The position numbers and the translations under genes are program-made. The notes beneath the pieces are model-generated. The model had not been told where the DNA came from. It saw only the letters and a program-made list of their open reading frames with translations, and did not search any database. A DNA stretch of 64,000 nucleotides. Origin: Microbacterium yannicii. Lineage in GTDB: Bacteria; Actinomycetota; Actinomycetes; Actinomycetales; Microbacteriaceae. Shown here piece by piece: positions 15,945 to 23,668 of the stretch. The first letter of the stretch is position 1, and the number at the start of each line of letters is the position of its first letter. The stretch covers positions 62,001 through 126,000 of the forward strand of contig NZ_JAMXMB010000021.1 of NCBI RefSeq assembly GCF_024055635.1, written 5' to 3'.

Positions 15945-17216
15945 ATGACGTTCACCTTGACCGAGCCGCAGGAGCAGGAGGCGGCGCTCGGCGCCGCCGC
16001 GGACGTGCTCGACGCCGACTTCTACGAGTTCCAGAATCTTCTGACGGATGCCGAGCAGCGGGCCCTGCGCGAGATCCGCGAGTTCCTCGAGACCGAGGTG
16101 CGGCCGTTCGCGGACGACCACTGGGATCGTGCCGAGAGCCCTCGCCACCTCGTACCGCGGATCGCCGAACTCGGGCTGTACGGCAACGCGTTCCCCGAGA
16201 CGCGCGCCTTCGAGAACAGCAACGTCTTCCGCGGATGGGTCGCGATGGAGATCTCGCGCGCCGATCCGTCGACGGCCACCTTCATCGGCGTGCACAGCGG
16301 CCTCGCGATGACCTCCATCGCCGTGGGCGGGTCCGACGAGCAGCGGGCCGAATGGCTGCCGGTGCTCGCGCGCGGCGAGCAGATCGCGTGCTTCGGGCTC
16401 ACCGAGCCGGGACACGGCTCGGACACGGCGAAGGGTCTCGAGACGACCGCAGAGCGCCGGGTCGGGCCCGACGGCACCGACGAGTGGGTGCTCAACGGCG
16501 CCAAGCGCTGGATCGGCAACGGCGCGTTCGCCGACGTCGTGGTGATCTGGGCGCGCGACGTCGCGGACGACCAGGTCAAGGGCTTCCTCGTGCGCACCCC
16601 CTCGGTGGGCTACGAGGCGACGAAGATCGAGCGCAAGCAGTCGCTGCGCACCGTCGAGAACGCCGACATCGTGCTGACCGACGTCGTGGTCCCCGAGCGC
16701 GACCGGCTGCAGCGCATCGACGGGTTCCGCGACCTCGCCGTCGTGCTCCGTCTCACCCGCGCCCAGGTCGCGTGGCAGGCGCTCGGCGTCGCGGTCGGTG
16801 CGTACGAGTGCGCGGTCGCCTATGCCAAGGCGCGGGTGCAGTTCGGCAAGCCGATCGCATCGTTCCAGCTCGTCCAGCAGAGGCTCGCCGACGCGCTCGC
16901 GAACATCACCGCCTGCATCGGAATGTGCGTCCGTGTCTCGCAGCTGCAGGACGAGGGCGTCCAGAAGGACCACCACTCCGCCATGGCGAAGGCGTTCGTG
17001 AGTGCGCGCGTCCGCGAGACGGTGGCCCTCTGCCGCGAGATCTGCGGCGGCAACGGGGTGCAGCTCGGTGGTCAGGAGCAGCTGGGGATCCCCGCCGGCT
17101 ACGGCATCGCCCGCTACTTCGCCGACGCCGAGGCGGTGTACACGTTCGAGGGCACGTACGACATGAACTCCCTCATCGTCGGCCGCGCCATCACCGGCAT
17201 CCCCGCATTCGTCTGA
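15945..17216 (+). CDS. acyl-CoA dehydrogenase, glutaryl-CoA dehydrogenase-like
   Basis: A 423-residue flavoprotein. ACAD motifs are IACFGLTEPGHGSD in the beta domain, KARVQFGKPIASFQLVQQ and ICGGNGVQLGG in the C-terminal domain. The end reads YTFEGTYDMNSLIVGRAITGIPAF; the TFEGTxD Glu is the catalytic base and the TLIVGREITG-like tail is the glutaryl-CoA dehydrogenase signature, though activity on other acyl-CoAs cannot be excluded. The length fits, with about 30 extra N-terminal residues. AAGGAGA precedes the ATG at 15945; an ATG at 15906 would add 13 residues and lies close to the direct repeats, so it is less likely. It is divergent from the QsdR-like TetR and is followed by a thiolase. Confidence 0.9.
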   Translation: MTFTLTEPQEQEAALGAAADVLDADFYEFQNLLTDAEQRALREIREFLETEVRPFADDHWDRAESPRHLVPRIAELGLYGNAFPETRAFENSNVFRGWVAMEISRADPSTATFIGVHSGLAMTSIAVGGSDEQRAEWLPVLARGEQIACFGLTEPGHGSDTAKGLETTAERRVGPDGTDEWVLNGAKRWIGNGAFADVVVIWARDVADDQVKGFLVRTPSVGYEATKIERKQSLRTVENADIVLTDVVVPERDRLQRIDGFRDLAVVLRLTRAQVAWQALGVAVGAYECAVAYAKARVQFGKPIASFQLVQQRLADALANITACIGMCVRVSQLQDEGVQKDHHSAMAKAFVSARVRETVALCREICGGNGVQLGGQEQLGIPAGYGIARYFADAEAVYTFEGTYDMNSLIVGRAITGIPAFV

Positions 17217-17295
17217 TCCCCGCCCGCGCCTTGCCCGCGCCTGATCGTGCCGCCGGCGGTGGGCCGCGGCATCCGTCCCCCTCCGAAGGAGAACC

Positions 17296-18510
17296 ATGAC
17301 CGAGGCCTACATCGTGGCCACTGCGCGCTCGCCGATCGGGCGCGCGCGCAAGGGATCGCTCGTCGACGTGCGACCCGACGACCTGGCGGCGCGCATGATC
17401 GGCGCCGCGCTCGGCAAGCTGCCCGGGCTGGATCCGGCGCGCATCGACGACCTGCTGCTCGGCTGCGGTCAGCCCGCCGGTGAGCAGGGCTTCAATCTCG
17501 CGCGCATCGTGGCGGTGCTGCTGGGATGGGATGCCGTGCCCGGCGCGACCGTCAACCGCTACTGCTCCTCGTCGCTGCAGACGACGCGCATGGCCTTCCA
17601 CGCGATCAAGGCCGGCGAGGGGGACGTGTTCGTCTCGGCCGGTGTCGAGTCGGTGTCGCGGTACGGGGCGGGCGCATCGGATCTCCCGGATGCGGTCAAT
17701 CCGGCCTTCGCGCCGTCGATCGCGCGCACCGTCGCGAGGTCGGCCGCAGGGGCGGCGTCGTGGACGGATCCGCGGGCCGACGAAGCGCTGCCGGATCCCT
17801 ACATCGCGATGGGGCAGACCGCCGAGAACGTCGCGCAGCTGCGGGGCGTGACGCGCGAGGAGCAGGATGCGTTCGCGGCGAGGTCGCAGCAGCGCGCCGA
17901 GGCGGCGATCGCCTCGGGATTCTGGGAGCGCGACATCACTCCTGTCACGCTCGCCGACGGCACGGTCGTCACGGCGGACGACGGCCCGCGGGCCGGGGTC
18001 ACCGTCGAGGCGCTGGCCGGGCTGGATCCCGTGTTCCGGCCCGACGGGACGGTGACCGCCGGCAACTGCTGCCCGCTCAACGACGGTGCGGCGGCGGTCG
18101 TCGTCGTGTCGGACCGGGTGGTCGACGAGCTCGGCCTGCAGCCGCTCGCACGCATCGTGTCGACCGGCGTCTCGGGCCTCTCGCCCGAGATCATGGGACT
18201 CGGCCCGGTGGACGCGTCGCGTCGCGCCCTGGCGCTCGCGGGCCTTTCGATCGACGACATGGACCTCGTCGAGATCAACGAGGCGTTCGCCGCGCAGGTC
18301 ATCCCGTCGGCGCGCGAGCTCGGCGTCGACCCGGAGCGCCTGAACGTGCACGGCGGTGCGATCGCCGTCGGCCACCCGTTCGGCATGACCGGCGCCCGCA
18401 TCACCTCCACGCTGATCAACGGCCTCGCGGCGACCGGCGGTCGGTACGGCCTCGAGACGATGTGCGTGGGCGGCGGTCAGGGCATGGCGATGGTGGTGGA
18501 ACGGGTCTGA
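17296..18510 (+). CDS. acetyl-CoA acyltransferase (thiolase)
   Basis: A 404-residue thiolase that would cleave 3-ketoacyl-CoA with CoA to acetyl-CoA and a shortened acyl-CoA, the final beta-oxidation step. All three catalytic elements are present: nucleophile Cys90 in NRYCSSSLQT, His360 in GGAIAVGHPFGMTG, and Cys390 in ETMCVGGGQGMA, plus NEAFAAQV. GAAGGAG precedes the ATG at 17296. It follows the ACAD gene by 79 bases on the same strand and probably shares its transcript. Length and motifs fit the degradative FadA-like class more than biosynthetic thiolases, but the two overlap. Confidence 0.92.
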   Translation: MTEAYIVATARSPIGRARKGSLVDVRPDDLAARMIGAALGKLPGLDPARIDDLLLGCGQPAGEQGFNLARIVAVLLGWDAVPGATVNRYCSSSLQTTRMAFHAIKAGEGDVFVSAGVESVSRYGAGASDLPDAVNPAFAPSIARTVARSAAGAASWTDPRADEALPDPYIAMGQTAENVAQLRGVTREEQDAFAARSQQRAEAAIASGFWERDITPVTLADGTVVTADDGPRAGVTVEALAGLDPVFRPDGTVTAGNCCPLNDGAAAVVVVSDRVVDELGLQPLARIVSTGVSGLSPEIMGLGPVDASRRALALAGLSIDDMDLVEINEAFAAQVIPSARELGVDPERLNVHGGAIAVGHPFGMTGARITSTLINGLAATGGRYGLETMCVGGGQGMAMVVERV

Positions 18511-18537
18511 CGCGCAGGGGCTGCCGGTCGCTGACCG

Positions 18538-18780
18538 CTATTCGGTCGAACGACGGTTCGTGGTGGTCTTGCGTCCGGTCGTCAGCCAGGCGATCGGACC
18601 GAGGACGGGAACCAGCAGCACCAGCGCTGCCCACAGCAGTCCCTGGGTCGGGGTGAGCCTGTCGCCGGACCGAGCGAGGGTGACGAGCGCCACGATCGCG
18701 AGTGCGATGACGATGGCGGCGGCCAGCGACCAGACGATGTCGTAGCCGGCGGGGATCAGCGGATTGTGCTCGTCGCTCAC
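18538..18780 (-). CDS. small membrane protein with PLDc_N-type domain
   Basis: An 80-residue protein with two hydrophobic segments (about 14-36 and 48-66) separated by a short basic loop, matching the phospholipase D/nuclease N-terminal (PLDc_N) small-protein family; LLVPVLGPIAWLTTGR is the typical second segment. No enzymatic domain is attached, so it is not a phospholipase. Function is unknown. It starts with GTG and has TAGCCT exactly six bases ahead, so it is probably leaderless. It faces the thiolase gene tail to tail. Confidence 0.75.
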   Translation of the reverse strand: MSDEHNPLIPAGYDIVWSLAAAIVIALAIVALVTLARSGDRLTPTQGLLWAALVLLVPVLGPIAWLTTGRKTTTNRRSTE

Positions 18781-18786
18781 TCGCCC

Positions 18787-18792
18787 AGGCTA
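18787..18792 (-). promoter_or_regulatory. -10 element of a leaderless promoter
   Basis: On the minus strand TAGCCT is followed by six bases and the GTG start at 18780, with no ribosome-binding site between. Confidence 0.55.
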
Positions 18793-18837
18793 CGGGAGTC
18801 GGGCGGCGTCGTACGGGCTGGGCGCCGGCGCCGTCGA

Positions 18838-19260
18838 GGTCGTTGAGCGAGCGAGGACGCTTCGTCTCGTCGCTGGCGCTCCTCGCTCAGCGACCGGGAT
18901 AGAGGTCGTTGAGCGAGCGAGGAACGAGCGAGACGAAACGCGGACGGGGTTTGTGCACCTCGGGGCGTTGTGCGGCCGGCGCTTCAGTGGTCTCGTTCGG
19001 CGACCTGGCATTGATACCGGTCGTTGAGCGAGCGAGGACGCTTCGTCTCGTCGCTGGCGCTCCTCGCTCAGCGACCGGCTCGCGAGACCAAACGCGCACC
19101 CCGGTCGTTGAGCGAGCGAGGAACGAGCGAGACGAAACGCGGACGGGGTTTTTGCACCTCGGGGCGTTGTGTGGCCGGCGCTTGAGTGGTCTCGTTCGGC
19201 GACCTGCCATTGATACCGGTCGTTGAGCGAGCGAGGAACGAGCGAGACGAAACGCGGACG
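18838..19260. repeat. cluster of REP-like repeats with a 135-bp direct duplication
   Basis: The 614 bases between 18781 and 19394 hold no gene. Hairpin-forming copies lie at 18838-18895 and 19017-19078 (ggtcgttgagcgag at one end, ctcgctcagcgacc at the other). A 135-base unit is repeated nearly perfectly at 18904-19038 and 19103-19237, 199 bases apart, with only a few changes. All carry the same words as the repeats at 1-150 and 3437-3571. Their density just ahead of the DUF222/HNH gene suggests a link with that gene family. Confidence 0.75.
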
Positions 19261-19324
19261 CGGACGTCAGCCGGTCGGCGTTCCGGTTCCTCCACAGGCG
19301 CTTCTCGCGGCTCTTGCGGCGCAG

Positions 19325-19333
19325 TTATCCACA
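19325..19333 (+). other. single perfect DnaA box upstream of the DUF222/HNH gene
   Basis: TTATCCACA, the consensus DnaA box, stands 62 bases before the ATG. A lone box is not an origin; it could time expression with replication or be chance. Confidence 0.4.
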
Positions 19334-19394
19334 GCTCGGTTTCCACGCCTGATCTGGGACTTCGAATGTCGGAGACCCTCGCCAGAATGGGGGT

Positions 19395-20843
19395 ATGACG
19401 AACCTCGCCGACGCTCCCACCGAGCTCGGCGACGCGCTCGCGAAAGTCACGGCGGCCGCGGTCGTCGAGGGCGGGTTGCGGGGGTTGGATGACGCCGGCG
19501 TGCTCGGGGCGTTGGCGGTGGCGGGCCGGATCCGCCGCGGCGCCGAAGCGGTGATGGTGGAGGCGGTCGCGGTGCTCGTGGACCGCGACCGTGACGTCCG
19601 GCACGCCGACCGCATCACGACGCGGTACGGATGCCGCACTACGAACGAACTCGTGCAACGGGCGACGCGGGTCTCCGGGCGGACCGCGTCCGACATGCTC
19701 GCGGCCGCGGGAGCGGTGCAGCAGGCTGTCGCGCTGTCCACCGGGGAGCTGCTCCCTCCGCCGTTCCCCGGGCTCCGGGCCGCGCTCGCGGCCGGGCAGG
19801 TCGGGATCGACGGGATCGTCGCGGTCACGGGGGCGTTCCGCGGCTGCCACACCGGCCGCGCCGAGATGCTCGCCGCCGACACCGAGCTCGCCGCGGCCGC
19901 GTGCGGCGAGGGGGTGGATGCCGCACCCCCGGCGTCGGCGGATGAGCTGCGGGCGCTCGCCCTGGTGTGGGCGGCGTACCTCGACCAGGACGGTGCGGAA
20001 CCCGAGGACACCCGGGCACTCCGCAAACGCGGCATCACCGTGGGTCGACGCGGCGACGACGGGCTCGTCCCGCTCCGCGGCCTGCTGCTGCCCGACGTGG
20101 CCGCGCAGCTGCAGCTCGGGTTCGACAGCATCCTCAACCCCCGCACCGACGGCGCCCCCGCACCAGGACCCTGCTTCACCGCATCCGACGATCAGGACGA
20201 CGAGGCTCCACCGGATCCGTCAGAACCGGTGGCATCAGCGGCCGATCAGCGCTCCCACACCCAGAAGCTGCACGACGCGTTCGCAGTGCTGCTCACCGCG
20301 GCCGCCGCCTCCGGCGAACTACCCACCCTCGGCGGGGCCGCGCCGACATTGGTCGTCTCGGTGCGGGCGGAGGACCTCGCCACCGGTCACGGCCACGCCC
20401 ACCTGCCCGGTGACGACCAGCCGGTCCCGCTCGCGGTCGCCCGACACATCGCCTGCACCGGCGCCATCCAACGCGTGCTCCTCGACAACACCGGCCGGAT
20501 CGTGTCGATCACAACCCTGGACCGCGTCTTCCACCACCACCAACGCAAAGCGATCACCCTCCGCGACGGCGGCTGCCTCATCCCCGGCTGCCACGTCCCA
20601 CCGCAATGGTGCGAGATCCACCACGTTCACGAACACTCCCGCGGCGGACCCACCCACACCGACAACGGCGTCCTGCTCTGCTGGTTCCACCACCGCACCC
20701 TCGACACCGGCGGCTGGCACATCCGCATGATCAACGGCATCCCACATGTAAAGGGCCCCTACTGGTGGGACCCCCACGTGAAATGGCGACCCGCCACCAA
20801 ATCCCCCACCCGAAAACGAGACCTCATCGCCCAGCGGAACTGA
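19395..20843 (+). CDS. DUF222 protein with HNH endonuclease motif (13E12-type)
   Basis: A 482-residue member of the actinobacterial DUF222 family, known from the 13E12 repeat proteins of mycobacteria. Residues about 1-330 are the DUF222 part (RRGAEAVMVEAVAVL, TTNELVQRATRVSGRTASDML, AVSTGELLP-like segments); the C-terminal part is an HNH nuclease: CLIPGCHVPPQWCEIHHV followed by GGPTHTDNGVLLCWFHHRTL, giving the Cys-x4-Cys and HH/H residues of a Zn-bound HNH core. It probably nicks or cuts DNA; its biological role is not established, and the family is multicopy and behaves like a mobile or selfish gene. The ATG lacks a clear ribosome site but has CAGAAT six bases upstream. REP-like repeats and a DnaA box precede it. 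Codon use at its 3' end has more A and C (CAC, ACC, AAA) than the neighbours. Confidence 0.88.
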   Translation: MTNLADAPTELGDALAKVTAAAVVEGGLRGLDDAGVLGALAVAGRIRRGAEAVMVEAVAVLVDRDRDVRHADRITTRYGCRTTNELVQRATRVSGRTASDMLAAAGAVQQAVALSTGELLPPPFPGLRAALAAGQVGIDGIVAVTGAFRGCHTGRAEMLAADTELAAAACGEGVDAAPPASADELRALALVWAAYLDQDGAEPEDTRALRKRGITVGRRGDDGLVPLRGLLLPDVAAQLQLGFDSILNPRTDGAPAPGPCFTASDDQDDEAPPDPSEPVASAADQRSHTQKLHDAFAVLLTAAAASGELPTLGGAAPTLVVSVRAEDLATGHGHAHLPGDDQPVPLAVARHIACTGAIQRVLLDNTGRIVSITTLDRVFHHHQRKAITLRDGGCLIPGCHVPPQWCEIHHVHEHSRGGPTHTDNGVLLCWFHHRTLDTGGWHIRMINGIPHVKGPYWWDPHVKWRPATKSPTRKRDLIAQRN

Positions 20844-20928
20844 CGCCAGGGCGCTCGCTCCCATCACTGGGCGTGGCGTCCATGTACGGCCGCGGCGTCC
20901 GCTCGCAGCGCGCGTCCGCCGCGGACCA

Positions 20929-21138
20929 TCACTCCGTTCGGCGGCGGCGCCGGGCTATGACGATCGCGGCGACGATGAGCCCCAGACCGACCAGGAGCAC
21001 GATGGGGCCGATTGTCGCCCACACCGGCGAGCCGCTCATCACCGACCCTCCCAGCACGCCGAAGCCCTGCAGGGTCCAGATCAGCCCGATCGCGGTCAGC
21101 AACACGCCGGGCACCAGGTACGGCCAGATCCGCTTCAC
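20929..21138 (-). CDS. small two-segment membrane protein
   Basis: A 69-residue protein with two hydrophobic helices (about residues 6-28 and 42-62) and a C-terminal basic cluster RRRRRTE that should face the cytosol. It resembles small uncharacterised actinobacterial membrane proteins; I do not recognise a function. It starts with GTG; TAGGGT exactly six bases upstream suggests leaderless translation. It is convergent with the DUF222/HNH gene. Confidence 0.6.
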   Translation of the reverse strand: MKRIWPYLVPGVLLTAIGLIWTLQGFGVLGGSVMSGSPVWATIGPIVLLVGLGLIVAAIVIARRRRRTE

Positions 21139-21144
21139 GCGACC

Positions 21145-21150
21145 ACCCTA
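21145..21150 (-). promoter_or_regulatory. -10 element of a leaderless promoter
   Basis: TAGGGT on the minus strand, six bases before the GTG start at 21138; no ribosome-binding site lies between. Confidence 0.52.
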
Positions 21151-21249
21151 GTTCGCGCCCACCTCCGCCGATAGGGAGGCGGCGGCGCCCGCGCTGCTGC
21201 CCGCCGGTCGGTGGCTGTGCTGCTCGCGGTCCGTGTCGGAGGCGATGTC

Positions 21250-21255
21250 TAGGGT
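21250..21255 (+). promoter_or_regulatory. -10 element of a leaderless promoter
   Basis: TAGGGT, then gggggc, then the GTG start at 21262: the same six-base spacing as at 10176, 18787, 21145 and 22887. Confidence 0.52.
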
Positions 21256-21261
21256 GGGGGC

Positions 21262-21654
21262 GTGGCCACCCTCGACGATCTTCGCCGCACCGCCGAACTG
21301 CTGCCCGGCAGCGAAGAGCGCGCGACCACCGGCGGCGCCGCCTGGTTCGTGCGCCGCAAGCTCTACGCCTGGGAATGCCATCCGTGGCCGAGCACTCCGG
21401 CCGACATCCGCGCGATCATCGCCACCGAGCTCGTGGTCGGTGTGAAGCTCGCCGACCCGATCGACGCGCTCGCGCTGCGCGAGATGGCGCCTGACGTATT
21501 CCTGGGCACCACGACGCCGTGGGGGGAGCCGAAGGTCGCCTTCCGCATGGCGGCGATCGACGACGGCCACCTCGCTGAGCTGGTGACGGAGGCATGGCGC
21601 GTCCAGGCGCCGCGCTACCTGCGACGCGAATGGGATGCCGCGGCCACGTCGTAG
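21262..21654 (+). CDS. MmcQ/YjbR family protein
   Basis: A 130-residue protein of the MmcQ/YjbR fold (a CyaY-like alpha-beta domain). The family pattern is seen in LDDLRRTAELLPGSEE near the start, the strand region with AWFVRRKLYAWE, VGVKLADPIDALALREMAPDVFLGTTTPWGEPKVAFRM in the middle, and LAELVTEAWRVQAPRYLRREW at the end. Members are often called DNA-binding but their roles are poorly known. It starts with GTG and looks leaderless. It stands alone on the plus strand. Confidence 0.78.
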   Translation: MATLDDLRRTAELLPGSEERATTGGAAWFVRRKLYAWECHPWPSTPADIRAIIATELVVGVKLADPIDALALREMAPDVFLGTTTPWGEPKVAFRMAAIDDGHLAELVTEAWRVQAPRYLRREWDAAATS

Positions 21655-21752
21655 CCTGGCGCGCTGACGCCCTCTCGCGGTGTGCTCTCGCGGTGGGTGA
21701 TCAGCCGGTCAGCGGCCGCTCAGCCAGCGGAGCGCCCGGGCAAGATGGGAGG

Positions 21753-22196
21753 GTGCCTTCGACCTTCACGCTCGTGACCGAGACGTCGATCTCCGCCACG
21801 GCGCTCTTCGATCTGTCGCTCGACATCGACGCGCACGTCTCGTCGATGAGCCGGTCTGGGGAGCGGGCCGTGGCGGGCGTGAGGACCGGACAGATCGGTC
21901 TCGGGGAGACGGTGACGTGGCGAGCGCGCCATTTCGGCGTGTGGTGGACCATGACGTCGCGGATCACCGCGCTGGACCGGCCCACCCGTTTCGTCGACCA
22001 GCAGGTCCGTGGTCCCTTCAAGACCTTCGTCCACGAGCACCGGTTCGAGCAGCTCACCACGGGCGCGCGCATGACCGACACCATCACGCTCGCCTCACCG
22101 ATCTTCGGATCGCTCGCCGAGCGACTGGTGCTCGTGCCGTACCTCCGCCGACTCATCGCGACGCGCAATGCGCACCTCCTCGCCGCGCTCCGCTGA
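21753..22196 (+). CDS. SRPBCC-like protein
   Basis: A 147-residue protein resembling the START/SRPBCC (polyketide cyclase/dehydrase-like) fold: STFTLVTETSISATALFDLSLDIDAHVSSM at the start, a strand TWRARHFGVWWTMTSRITALDRPTRFVDQQVRGPFKTFVHEHRFE and a C-terminal helix FGSLAERLVLVPYLRRLIATRNAHLLAAL. Such proteins hold hydrophobic ligands in a cavity; no ligand can be named. The GTG at 21753 is chosen because CAAGAT followed by six bases precedes it; upstream in-frame ATG codons would give an N-terminus with no family likeness. Confidence 0.72.
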   Translation: MPSTFTLVTETSISATALFDLSLDIDAHVSSMSRSGERAVAGVRTGQIGLGETVTWRARHFGVWWTMTSRITALDRPTRFVDQQVRGPFKTFVHEHRFEQLTTGARMTDTITLASPIFGSLAERLVLVPYLRRLIATRNAHLLAALR

Positions 22197-22246
22197 TCTC
22201 GGTGCGCCTGTTGCGCTCGGGGCACCGCCGATGGTCGGATGAGCGG

Positions 22247-22543
22247 GTGGAGGCTGTCGTGGCGTGGTTCGGAGTCGTTGCCGGTGGTGTCGTGTTCTTC
22301 CTGTCGTTGAGGGTCGCGAGCAACGCGAACGCCGGGCGACGGCTTCCGTACTGGCGCAGTCCCGAGGTCGCATCCGGCGCGGCGATCGGCATGCGAGTCG
22401 CCGGGGTCTTCCTGGTCGCACTCTCCGCGGGGCTCCTGGCCCCGACGATCGGCTACTGGTCCGTCGCAGTCGTCGCACTGGCGCTCCTCCCGGGCCTCGT
22501 CACCATCCCGCTCCACAACAAGCGCCTCGCGGCAGGCAGCTAG
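22247..22543 (+). CDS. small three-segment membrane protein
   Basis: A roughly 98-residue hydrophobic protein with three predicted membrane helices (AWFGVVAGGVVFFLSL, GMRVAGVFLVALSAGLLAP, YWSVAVVALALLPGLV). The phrase RRLPYWRSPEV between helices one and two is a soluble loop. I do not recognise a family. The start is uncertain: GTG 22247 is used, GTG 22202 would add 15 residues. It follows the SRPBCC gene closely and is convergent with the next one. Confidence 0.5.
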   Translation: MEAVVAWFGVVAGGVVFFLSLRVASNANAGRRLPYWRSPEVASGAAIGMRVAGVFLVALSAGLLAPTIGYWSVAVVALALLPGLVTIPLHNKRLAAGS

Positions 22544-22550
22544 CCCGCCA

Positions 22551-22880
22551 TCAGTCGGGGTCGACGCGTAGATCAAGGACGATCTCGGCGTTCGCCGGCC
22601 CATCATCGGCACGCCGCATGACGGCGCGATGCTCAGCGTCCACGGACCGAGGGGACTGGTCCGTCACGGCGCGCGCACGGGCCAGATCGTCGGTCTGCAT
22701 CGCGTACACGATGATCGGGCCGTCGCTCGTGTCGATGATCATCGCGGTCTCGTGATCGACACCTTCGGCAGCGAGCGACTCCCGCGCCTCAGCCCGGCGC
22801 GGACCGTCGATCTCCCGCAGCCACTCGACCACCCGATCGCGCTGGTCGGCCCGGATGCGTCGCGCGACGAGGTGAATCAC
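22551..22880 (-). CDS. small hypothetical protein, DUF6176-like
   Basis: A 109-residue soluble protein with an alpha-beta look: RADQRDRVVEWLREIDGPRRAEARESLAAEGVDHETAMIIDTSDGPIIVYAMQTDDL. The helix of charged residues followed by a Glu/Gly/Val turn and an IIVYxMxxDDL strand resembles small dimeric alpha-beta-barrel-like proteins annotated DUF6176. No active site is evident. It starts with GTG, six bases after TAGCCT on the minus strand, so it is probably leaderless. Confidence 0.6.
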   Translation of the reverse strand: MIHLVARRIRADQRDRVVEWLREIDGPRRAEARESLAAEGVDHETAMIIDTSDGPIIVYAMQTDDLARARAVTDQSPRSVDAEHRAVMRRADDGPANAEIVLDLRVDPD

Positions 22881-22886
22881 GAGTCG

Positions 22887-22892
22887 AGGCTA
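22887..22892 (-). promoter_or_regulatory. -10 element of a leaderless promoter
   Basis: TAGCCT on the minus strand, six bases (cgactc) before the GTG start at 22880. Confidence 0.55.
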
Positions 22893-23032
22893 GGCCACGA
22901 CCCATGACATCGCGGGACCGACGGAGCATACGCTGACGCAACATCGGGTGCCGTTGACTGGAATCGTCCTTCTCGCCGAGAAGCGACCCTCGACGGGCCA
23001 TCGCCCCGATCGGATCCGGAGACCGGGACGCC

Positions 23033-23623
23033 ATGACGACCACCGCACCGCCGCCCGACCAGCAGGCTGCCCCAACCGATACGGTTCCGGTCCGACTGAT
23101 CGCGGCCTTCGCGCTCTACCTGGCGCTCCTCATCTGGATCGTGCTCTGGAAGCTCGAACTCCCGTGGGTCGGCGGCGTGGATCGCGTCGTCAAGCTCGTC
23201 CCGTTCGTTGCGACGGACGGCCAAGGCGCGAGCAAGCCCGCCGAGGTCGTCATCAACTTCCTGCTGTTCATCCCGCTCGGCCTCTATCTGGGCGTTCTCG
23301 CACCGTCGTGGCGGTGGTGGAGGACCGCCGTCGTCCTCGCCGGGGTGAGTCTGGCGCTCGAGGTGACGCAGTTCGTCCTGGCGATCGGGAGCACCGACGT
23401 CACCGACATCGTCGTCAACACCGCCGGCGGGCTGACGGGGCTCGCCGTCGTCGCCGTCACGCGCCTGGTTCTCGGAGGCAGGGCCCGAGCGGTGCTCGCG
23501 CGCGTCGGCGTCGTCACCACGCTGCTCGCCCTGCTCCTCGTGGCGCTCTTCATCGCCTCACCGCTCCACCTGGGGCCGGGCTCCGGACGCGACGCAGGTC
23601 CGCTCGGCGGAGAGCGTTCCTGA
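23033..23623 (+). CDS. VanZ family membrane protein
   Basis: A 196-residue protein with four or five membrane helices and the VanZ-like core: VINFLLFIPLGLYLGVL, then ALEVTQFVLAIGSTDVTDIVVNTAGGLTGL. The NxxxFxPLG and Ex(T)QxxxxxxxxxxxDxxxNxxGG pattern is the family hallmark. VanZ-like proteins are linked to low-level teicoplanin resistance in enterococci, but most actinobacterial members are uncharacterised; a role in envelope or phospholipid/peptidoglycan homeostasis is only a guess. GGAG lies 11 bases before the ATG. No resistance genes surround it. Confidence 0.82.
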   Translation: MTTTAPPPDQQAAPTDTVPVRLIAAFALYLALLIWIVLWKLELPWVGGVDRVVKLVPFVATDGQGASKPAEVVINFLLFIPLGLYLGVLAPSWRWWRTAVVLAGVSLALEVTQFVLAIGSTDVTDIVVNTAGGLTGLAVVAVTRLVLGGRARAVLARVGVVTTLLALLLVALFIASPLHLGPGSGRDAGPLGGERS

Positions 23624-23668
23624 CGGCGGCGAGCCCCGGATCAGCTGAATCGCGGGAACGCCGGACTC

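Noticed and set aside
18838..19260. Insertion sequence or transposon remnant
   Set aside because: No transposase fragment, no terminal inverted repeats bounding a unit and no target duplication could be seen; the pieces look like REP-type repeats.
23033..23623. Teicoplanin resistance determinant
   Set aside because: VanZ-family proteins are widespread in actinobacteria without a van cluster; no other van-type gene is in the window.
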